Part shown: positions 58,568 through 64,000 of the stretch, piece by piece | How positions within the stretch are numbered: the first letter of the stretch is position 1 | Layout: each line of letters starts with the position of its first letter | Assembly: GCF_004117935.1 (NCBI RefSeq) | Contig: NZ_SDOY01000143.1 | Location: 1-64,000 of the forward strand | Reading direction: 5' to 3' | From: Streptomyces roseicoloratus | Lineage (GTDB): Bacteria > Actinomycetota > Actinomycetes > Streptomycetales > Streptomycetaceae | DNA length: 64,000 nucleotides | Translations under genes and position numbers: made by a program | The notes under the pieces: generated by a model | Seen by the model: only the letters and a program-made list of their open reading frames with translations | Told to the model about the DNA's origin: nothing | Databases searched by the model: none

Positions 58568-60148
58568 TCAGAAGGCGTCGGTGGGGACGTAGGTGCCCCA
58601 GACCTCGCGCAGCGCGTCGCAGACCTCGCCGACCGTGGCCCGCGCCTTGAGCGCCGCCTTCATCGGGTAGAGGACGTTGTCCGTGCCCGCCGCGGCCTTC
58701 TTCAGCTCCGCGAGGGCCGTGTCGACGGCCGCCTGGTCGCGTTCGGCGCGCAGCCGCGCGAGCCGTGCGGCCTGCTGGGCCTCGATCGCCGGGTCGACCC
58801 GCAGCGGCTCGTAGGGCTCCTCGACGTCCAGGGCGAAGCGGTTGACGCCGACGACGACCCGCTCGCCGGCGTCGGTCTCCTGCGCGATGCGATAGGCGGA
58901 GCGCTCGATCTCGTTCTTCTGGAAGCCGCGCTCGATCGCGCTGACCGCGCCACCGAGGTCCTCGACCTTCCGCATGAGCTCCAGGGCCGCGGCCTCGACC
59001 TCGTCCGTCATCCGCTCGACGGCGTACGAGCCGGCGAACGGGTCGACGGTCGCGGTGACGTCGGTCTCGTAGGCGAGGACCTGCTGGGTGCGCAGCGCGA
59101 GCCGGGCGGACTTGTCCGTCGGCAGGGCGATGGCCTCGTCGAAGGAGTTGGTGTGCAGCGACTGCGTGCCGCCGAGGACGGCGGCGAGGGCCTGGACCGC
59201 GACCCGGACCAGGTTGACCTCGGGCTGCTGGGCGGTCAGCTGCACGCCGGCGGTCTGGGTGTGGAAGCGGAGCATCTGCGACTTGGGGTCCTTCGCGCCG
59301 AACTCCTCCTTCATCACTCGTGCCCAGATCCGGCGGGCCGCGCGGAACTTGGCGACCTCCTCCAGGATCGTCGTGCGCGCCACGAAGAAGAAGGAGAGCC
59401 GTGGCGCGAAGTCGTCCACGTCCATGCCGGCGGCGAGCGCGGTGCGGACGTACTCGATGCCGTCGGCGAGGGTGAAGGCGATCTCCTGCGCGGGCGAGGC
59501 ACCCGCCTCCGCCATGTGGTAGCCGGAGATCGAGATGGTGTTCCACTTCGGGATCTCGGCCCGGCAGTACCGGAAGATGTCCGCGATCAGCCGCAGCGAG
59601 GGCTTGGGCGGGAAGATGTACGTGCCGCGGGCGATGTACTCCTTCAGCACGTCGTTCTGGATGGTGCCGGTCAGCCGGTCCGCGGGGACGCCCTGCTCCT
59701 CGCCGACGAGCTGGTAGAGCAGGAGCAGCAGCGCGGCCGGGGCGTTGATGGTCATCGACGTGGACACCTTGTCCAGCGGGATCCCGTCGAACAGGACCCG
59801 CATGTCGTCGAGCGAGTCGACGGCCACGCCGACCTTGCCGACCTCGCCGTGTGCGATCGGCTCGTCGGAGTCGTGACCCATCTGGGTGGGCAGGTCGAAG
59901 GCGACCGAAAGTCCCATGGTGCCGTTGGCGATGAGCTGCTTGTAGCGGGCGTTGGACTCGACGGCCGTGCCGAAGCCGGCGTACTGGCGCATGGTCCACG
60001 GGCGGCCGGTGTACATCGACGGGTAGACCCCGCGGGTGAACGGGTACGCGCCGGGTTTCCCCAGCTTCTCGGCCGGGTCCCAGCCCTCCTGGGCCTCCGG
60101 CCCGTAGACCGGTTCCACGGGCAGCCCGGACTCCGTCTCGCGCGCCAT
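58568..60148 (-). CDS. Methylmalonyl-CoA-mutase-type large subunit without B12 domain
   Basis: The 526-aa protein is the TIM-barrel part of an adenosylcobalamin-dependent acyl-CoA mutase. Visible are 'YPSMYTGRPWTMRQYAGFGT' near residue 45, 'GLSVAFDLPTQMGHDSDEP' near 80, 'TIQNDVLKEYIARGTYIFPP' near 170 and 'SISGYHMAEAG' near 215. The Tyr of the first stretch and the Arg of 'YIARGTY' are the residues that bind the free carboxylate in methylmalonyl-CoA mutase; isobutyryl-CoA mutase has Phe and Gln there. The C-terminal cobalamin domain is missing, so a separate small subunit is needed. GGAAGG precedes the ATG at 60148. Together with PccB/AccA2 it fits propionate metabolism. Confidence 0.88.
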   Translation of the reverse strand: MARETESGLPVEPVYGPEAQEGWDPAEKLGKPGAYPFTRGVYPSMYTGRPWTMRQYAGFGTAVESNARYKQLIANGTMGLSVAFDLPTQMGHDSDEPIAHGEVGKVGVAVDSLDDMRVLFDGIPLDKVSTSMTINAPAALLLLLYQLVGEEQGVPADRLTGTIQNDVLKEYIARGTYIFPPKPSLRLIADIFRYCRAEIPKWNTISISGYHMAEAGASPAQEIAFTLADGIEYVRTALAAGMDVDDFAPRLSFFFVARTTILEEVAKFRAARRIWARVMKEEFGAKDPKSQMLRFHTQTAGVQLTAQQPEVNLVRVAVQALAAVLGGTQSLHTNSFDEAIALPTDKSARLALRTQQVLAYETDVTATVDPFAGSYAVERMTDEVEAAALELMRKVEDLGGAVSAIERGFQKNEIERSAYRIAQETDAGERVVVGVNRFALDVEEPYEPLRVDPAIEAQQAARLARLRAERDQAAVDTALAELKKAAAGTDNVLYPMKAALKARATVGEVCDALREVWGTYVPTDAF

Positions 60149-60288
60149 GTGCTGTGCCTTCCGATCGACGTCGTGGCTGTGTGTCGTGCGAGTTCCCAGC
60201 ATGCCCGTCTCGTTTCGGTCACGTGCGCAACCACCCGGGCGTGGGAAGCATCACTTCGTACACACGTCGTTCTTCCCGGGGGGCTCCG

Positions 60289-61155
60289 ATGAAGCGTTCG
60301 TCCGTCATACGCAGAGCAGTGCTGGCCACCGCCGCCGTGGTACTCGCCGCGGGCTGCACGGCCCAGGCCGCGGGTTCCGGCGGCGGTTCCGGCACCGGCG
60401 GCGGTTCCGGTGCGAGTACGGGCACGGGCGCCACGACGCCGCCCGCCGGCACCACGGCATCGCCGGCGACGCCCTCGTCCGACGACAAGCCGTCGGCCAC
60501 GCCGACGACGGAGCAGCCGAAGGCCAAGGTCCTGATGGACGACGGCGACGAGAACGAGCAGGTGCGCGAGCTGCAGGCGCGGCTGCGTCAGATCGGCTAC
60601 TTCGACCGGGCGCCCACCGGCTTCTACGGGACGATGACGGCGGGCGCGGTGAAGTCCTTCCAGAAGAAGCGGGAGCTGCCGCAGACCGGCACGGCCGACG
60701 AGGTCACCTGGCAGAAGCTGGTCGCCATGACGCACCGGCCGACCGCCGACGAGCTGAAGCCGTCCACCACCAACAAGCTGGACACTCCCGACCCGCGCTG
60801 CATGACCGGGCGGGTGATGTGCATCAGCAAGGAGAGCCGGACGCTGGCGTGGATGATCGACGGCAAGGTGGTGTCGTCGTTCGACGTGCGCTTCGGCTCG
60901 GAGAACACCCCGACCCGCGAGGGCGAGTTCAAGGTGGAGTGGAAGGCCCGCGACTGGACCTCGACGATCTACCACACGCCCATGCCGTACGCGATGTTCT
61001 TCAGCCGCGGCCAGGCGGTGCACTACTCGGCGGACTTCGCGGCCCGCGGCTACAACGGCGCCTCGCACGGCTGCGTGAACGTCCGTGACAAGAGCAAGCT
61101 CGCGGCGCTGTTCGACCAGGTGAAGGTGGGCGACAAGGTCGTCGTGCACTGGTGA
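60289..61155 (+). CDS. L,D-transpeptidase lipoprotein
   Basis: The 288-aa protein starts at the ATG at 60289. Its signal peptide ends in a lipobox ('VVLAAGCTAQ'), followed by a Gly-Ser-Thr-Pro linker. A peptidoglycan-binding domain (about 85-145) contains 'VRELQARLRQIGYFDRAPTG' and 'TAGAVKSFQKKREL'. The YkuD domain (about 175-288) has the full catalytic motif 'GASHGCVNVRD' and the upstream His in 'QAVHYSADF'. It should cross-link peptidoglycan stem peptides in the 3-3 mode at the outer membrane face. The mutase gene is divergent, with no shared pathway evident. Confidence 0.92.
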   Translation: MKRSSVIRRAVLATAAVVLAAGCTAQAAGSGGGSGTGGGSGASTGTGATTPPAGTTASPATPSSDDKPSATPTTEQPKAKVLMDDGDENEQVRELQARLRQIGYFDRAPTGFYGTMTAGAVKSFQKKRELPQTGTADEVTWQKLVAMTHRPTADELKPSTTNKLDTPDPRCMTGRVMCISKESRTLAWMIDGKVVSSFDVRFGSENTPTREGEFKVEWKARDWTSTIYHTPMPYAMFFSRGQAVHYSADFAARGYNGASHGCVNVRDKSKLAALFDQVKVGDKVVVHW

Positions 61156-61376
61156 CGTCGACGGGCCGGCGACCCGGGGTGTGACCCCGTGGGAAGAGAG
61201 GGCGCGGGTGGGACCGGGGGAACGTGCCCCACCCGCGCCGGTGCGCCGAGCCGAAGGTACGGGGGGAACCCCGGCTCCTTGCGCTCGCCGATGACCAGTC
61301 GGCTCATTCAGTACTGCGTCGCGGGGTCGAAAAGTGTCACACCTGCTGTCGGGACTCTTTCGGGACTCTTTCGGGA

Positions 61377-62444
61377 CTACGAACGCGAGCGGTCCCGGCC
61401 GTGCGTTCCACCGGGCGTTCCCCCGCCCGGGCCGCCGCCCGCTCCGGCGTTCTTCCCGCCGTCCTCGCCGCGGTTCTTCCCGTGGTTCCGGTCGCCTCGG
61501 TCGTTCTTGTCGTCGCCGTCGGAACCGCCCGAGCCGCCGGAACCGGCATCGCCGGAGCCGCCGCTGCCCGAGCTGCCGGAGGACGTCCGTCCGGCGGTGT
61601 GCTGCGGCGTGGGGGTGGCGGTGGTGGGCGCGCCGGAGAGGATCCGGTCGCAGTAGCGCTTCACGGTCTCGCCGCTCCTGAGCGCCCTCGCGAGCCGGTC
61701 CCGGCCGCCGTCGGCGAGCCGGCCGGAGCGGTAGTCACGGCAGGCCTGGATCACCTTGCTGCGCTCGTCGCCGATCGGCGACCGGCCGTCGGCGGTCGCG
61801 TCGGGCGTGGCGGTCCCGCCGTCGGGGCCGCCGGTTCCGGCCGTGGCGGTGCCGGGCCCGTCCGTGGCGCCGGGTGTGGCGGTCTTCCCGTCGCGTCCGG
61901 TCGGGACGCCGGGCACCTCCGTGCCGGCGCCGCCGCTGGGCGAGCCCGCGGTGCCGGGACTGCCGGACTCGCCGGTCGGCGGGGTGCCGACGGACACGAC
62001 CGAGGTGCCGGGCTCCGGATCGGTGGTCAGCGGCAGCATGCCGGTGCCCGCGGCGACGGCGACGCCGCCGACCGTGACGGCGGCGACCGCGGCGGCCAGG
62101 CCGTAGCGCAGGGAGCGTCCCCAGCGGCGGCCGCTGAGCAGGGGCGAGATCCGGACACGACCGAGATCGGTGGCGGTCTGGCCGGCGTGCCCGGGCGCGG
62201 CGGCGCCGGCCGCGCGCTCGGCGACGGCCTTGCGGAAGGCGGCGAGTGCGGCGGCCTCACCGGGGAGTTCGCCGTCGGGGCCCGCGACCAGGCCCACGGC
62301 GGGGGTGCGGGCCGTGTCGAGGGCGCGCGCGAGGAGTTCGGCCTGCGTGCGGGAGGCGTCGTCGACGGGGTCGACCGGCTCGCCGCGCAGCAGCCGCTCC
62401 GCGGCCTCCTGGTCGAGCCACTGGTACCGCTCGTCGGCCATCAC
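61377..62444 (-). CDS. Membrane protein co-transcribed with a sigma factor, possible anti-sigma factor
   Basis: The 355-aa protein starts with GTG-ATG overlapping the sigma-factor stop codon. It has a cytosolic part of about 110 residues ('QWLDQEAAERLLRGEPVDPV', 'AALAAFRKAVAERAAG') and one membrane helix ('LRYGLAAAVAAVTVGGVAVA'). A long extracytoplasmic Gly-Thr-Pro-Ser-rich region follows, with a small Cys-containing segment ('VIQACRDYRSGRLADGG', 'VKRYCDRILSG'), and then a Gly-Asp-Asn-Lys-rich tail. Position, coupling and topology suit an anti-sigma factor. The classical zinc-binding HxxxCxxC motif is absent, so the role is inferred from context. Confidence 0.75.
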   Translation of the reverse strand: MMADERYQWLDQEAAERLLRGEPVDPVDDASRTQAELLARALDTARTPAVGLVAGPDGELPGEAAALAAFRKAVAERAAGAAAPGHAGQTATDLGRVRISPLLSGRRWGRSLRYGLAAAVAAVTVGGVAVAAGTGMLPLTTDPEPGTSVVSVGTPPTGESGSPGTAGSPSGGAGTEVPGVPTGRDGKTATPGATDGPGTATAGTGGPDGGTATPDATADGRSPIGDERSKVIQACRDYRSGRLADGGRDRLARALRSGETVKRYCDRILSGAPTTATPTPQHTAGRTSSGSSGSGGSGDAGSGGSGGSDGDDKNDRGDRNHGKNRGEDGGKNAGAGGGPGGGTPGGTHGRDRSRS

Positions 62445-63208
62445 ATGTCCTTCTGCGTCCGCGCGCGCGATTGCGTCACACCGCCGGGTGAACCGGCCTC
62501 CGGCCGGGGACCGCGTTGCGGAGGGACGCCGTCCAGGGCGGCGGTGTCACCGGCACCGGCCGCACCGAGGAGTTCGGCGAGTTTCTTGAGGCCGCGGTGG
62601 GCGGCGGTACGGACGGCGCCGGGGCGCTTGCCGAGGGTGTCGGCCGCGCTCTTGGCGTCCAGTCCGACGACGACCCGCAGGACGACGGCCTCGGCCTGGT
62701 CCTGGGGCAGCTGGGCGATGAGGTGCATGGTGCTGCCGGTGGCCAGGGCCTCCAGGGCCTCGCCCGCGGTGTCCGAGTCGGCCGGCTTGTCGGTGAGCTC
62801 GGTCTCGTCGCCGCCGACGGCGGGGCGCCGGCCGCGCATCCGGATGTGGTCCAGGGCGCGGTTGCGGGCGATCCGGGCGGCCCAGCCGCGGAAGCGGTCC
62901 GCGTCGCCGTCGAAGCGGTCGAGGTCGCGGGCGATCTGCAGCCAGCTCTCGGAGGCCACGTCCTCGGCGTCGGCGTCGCCGACCAGGGTGCGCAGGTAGC
63001 CGAGGAGCCGCGGGTGCACCGCGCGGTACACGGTGCGGAAGGCGTCCTCGTCACCGTTCTGCGCGGCGAGCACTGCGGCCGTCAGCTCCGCCTCGTCCCC
63101 CAGCACTCCCCACACCTGTTCGTCGTCGCGCTCATCGCGGCTGGTCGTCACCGCCACGCCGCCCAGGGCGCAGAAGAACGCTACGTCCTTTTCGGGCGCC
63201 GCGTCCAC
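62441..63208 (-). CDS. ECF-type RNA polymerase sigma factor
   Basis: The 255-aa protein has region 2 at about residues 45-115 ('AFRTVYRAVHPRLLGYLRTL', 'AEDVASESWLQIARDLDRFD', 'FRGWAARIARNRALDHIRMR') and region 4 at about 155-215 ('IAQLPQDQAEAVVLRVVVGL', 'KSAADTLGKRPGAVRTAAHR'). The first 20 residues are uncertain. A GTG at 63151 ('VTTSRDERDD') would be a shorter start. The downstream overlapping gene encodes a membrane protein that may hold the sigma factor inactive. Its target promoters and signal are unknown. Confidence 0.88.
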   Translation of the reverse strand: MDAAPEKDVAFFCALGGVAVTTSRDERDDEQVWGVLGDEAELTAAVLAAQNGDEDAFRTVYRAVHPRLLGYLRTLVGDADAEDVASESWLQIARDLDRFDGDADRFRGWAARIARNRALDHIRMRGRRPAVGGDETELTDKPADSDTAGEALEALATGSTMHLIAQLPQDQAEAVVLRVVVGLDAKSAADTLGKRPGAVRTAAHRGLKKLAELLGAAGAGDTAALDGVPPQRGPRPEAGSPGGVTQSRARTQKDM

Positions 63209-63309
63209 GCGGGTCCGGTTCTTTGTGCAACTCGCAACCTTCGGGGTGTGACAGAAAACGCATGCCCGGCGCTGTTAGGAGTACGGGGCCGTGCTGCGGC
63301 TCCGCGGAC

Positions 63310-63360
63310 GACGACCGGGGCCTCTCCTGTGGGGGGTGGCGGCCCCGGTCGTCTTCCTTT
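63310..63360 (+). terminator. strong T-tailed hairpin with no upstream plus-strand gene
   Basis: GACGACCGGGGCC (63310-63322) pairs perfectly with GGCCCCGGTCGTC (63341-63353) across an 18-nt loop, followed by TTCCTTTT. The T-run marks it as a plus-strand terminator, though no plus-strand protein gene precedes it in this window. Confidence 0.7.
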
Positions 63361-63484
63361 TCGGGGCCCGTGACCAGGCGAGACGCAGGGCACGAGGCTT
63401 CTGCATGACCAACCTGTGACCAACGCGTCCGGGCGTGCACCCGATCCGCCTCGGGCCAATCCCCTGTGCCGCTCTCGTGGCGAG

Positions 63485-63676
63485 CTACCGGGCCTCCTCC
63501 ACTCGACGGCTCACGTACTGAGACATCGTGTAGCCCGGCGAACGGTGGCGAACGTCAGCGGAGACCTCTGCCGGGTTCTCTCCCGCGTCCAGGTCGTCGG
63601 TGACCTCGCTGCGCCGGCGGTCGTGCACGCCTGCAATCGCCCCGGATCCGGACGTCCTGCGCCATAGCGCGGCCAA
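63485..63676 (-). pseudogene. fragment resembling the C terminus of a tyrosine recombinase
   Basis: The 63-codon frame ends in 'AEVSADVRHRSPGYTMSQYV' and 'SRRVEEAR'. In phage-type integrases the last conserved His is followed about 10 residues later by the catalytic Tyr, as in this H-R-S-P-G-Y-T-M-S-Q-Y stretch. The upstream domains are absent and the N-terminal part is unrelated, so it is probably an integrase remnant. The similarity is by eye only. Confidence 0.35.
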
Positions 63677-63677
63677 G

Positions 63678-64000
63678 TCAGCGGTTCAGGTCGAGCACGG
63701 GCACACCCCGCCCCTCGTACGCTTTCGGCTCGACGGTGGCGACCAGGGCGTCCGCGTCCCACTCCGGCAGGTGCCGGGCGGCATGGATCGCGGCGCCGAT
63801 GCCTGGCGGAACGCCGTCGCGGTGCAGCTGGGCCACTGCCAGCATCGCCGGGTAATCCAGGTCCACGGTGTGGATGACGTCGAGCTGCCCGATGTGTTCG
63901 GCGAGCCCGGGGTGCTCACGATCCGCTTCGAGGGCCGACAGCACCGGCACCCACAGGCAGGTCTCCGTCTCGAAGTGAGCACGGTGGATCAGCGCGGACA
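63678..64000 (-). CDS. Truncated at window edge: PIN-like protein, C-terminal part
   Basis: The frame is open from the right edge to a stop codon at 63678; about 107 residues are visible. It contains 'WVPVLSALEADREHPGLAEH', 'LDVIHTVDLDYPAMLAVAQL', 'GVPPGIGAAIHAARHLPEWD' and ends 'ALVATVEPKAYEGRGVPVLD' plus three residues. The alternation of strands and helices and the 'ATVEPKAY' ending resemble PIN-domain ribonucleases, the toxins of VapBC-type systems, but the N-terminal Asp motif lies outside the window. The start and any antitoxin gene cannot be seen. The assignment is tentative. Confidence 0.55.
   Translation of the reverse strand, partial: SALIHRAHFETETCLWVPVLSALEADREHPGLAEHIGQLDVIHTVDLDYPAMLAVAQLHRDGVPPGIGAAIHAARHLPEWDADALVATVEPKAYEGRGVPVLDLNR

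Overview
The window is high-GC actinobacterial chromosome. Codon third positions are almost all G or C, gene density is high, GTG and TTG starts are common, and the gene content and order match the conserved chromosomal core of Streptomyces. The order hutH, GGDEF gene, cya, birA, pccB, maf, accA2, deoR, lpdA, PNP, deoC, sigQ/afsQ1/afsQ2, add, deoA recalls S. coelicolor from memory; no search was run. There are no rRNA or tRNA genes, no CRISPR array and no biosynthetic cluster. The only intact mobile element is an IS30-family insertion sequence at the left edge. A probable integrase remnant lies at the right edge.

Regions. 1-1303: IS30 element. 1420-9407: histidine ammonia-lyase, NmrA-like reductase, YciI protein, GAF-GGDEF diguanylate cyclase, enoyl-CoA hydratase, class III adenylate cyclase and biotin ligase. 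9542-17463: acyl-CoA carboxylase beta and epsilon subunits and, further on, the biotinylated alpha subunit. Between these lie a divergent MFS/TetR pair, a 42-aa membrane protein with a TTA codon, and Maf. 17643-24827: TetR and DeoR regulators, an LpdA-type quinone reductase, gamma-glutamylcyclotransferase, purine nucleoside phosphorylase and a PGM2-like phosphomutase. 25014-28913: membrane mannosyltransferase, PH-domain protein, class F sortase and a surface protein. 29171-33765: deoC with two aldehyde dehydrogenase genes (one half-length), a small Tat-type secreted protein and a uridine kinase. 33934-38900: sigQ, the divergent afsQ1-afsQ2-lipoprotein operon, VanZ and PspC proteins. 39060-47728: adenosine deaminase, GNAT, an alpha/beta hydrolase-like protein, LysR/MFS, L,D-transpeptidase, a sigma factor with a SnoaL-like tail, STAS and Uma2. 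47845-54906: deoA, cdd and a BmpA-type nucleoside ABC importer. 55350-64000: M20 amidohydrolase, MerR, LysE, a methylmalonyl-CoA-mutase-type large subunit, a second L,D-transpeptidase, a sigma factor with a downstream membrane protein, an integrase-like fragment and a truncated gene.

The main unifying observation is a dispersed nucleoside-salvage regulon. A 14-bp palindrome, TCTACGCGCGTAGA, occurs intact or nearly so in front of six transcription units: PNP, deoC-ALDH, add, deoA, the ABC importer genes and bmpA. Together these genes import nucleosides, deaminate them, phosphorolyse them and convert deoxyribose phosphate to acetaldehyde and onward. The palindrome overlaps or abuts a plausible -10 element at several sites. 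A DeoR-family regulator gene at 18328-19305 is the nearest candidate repressor, but nothing in the sequence proves it.

A second theme is developmental and antibiotic regulation. There is a BldD-box-like site before the GGDEF gene, a TTA (bldA-dependent) codon in the small membrane protein gene, and an AfsQ1 motif between sigQ and afsQ1. A near-copy of that motif lies upstream of the surface protein beside the class F sortase.
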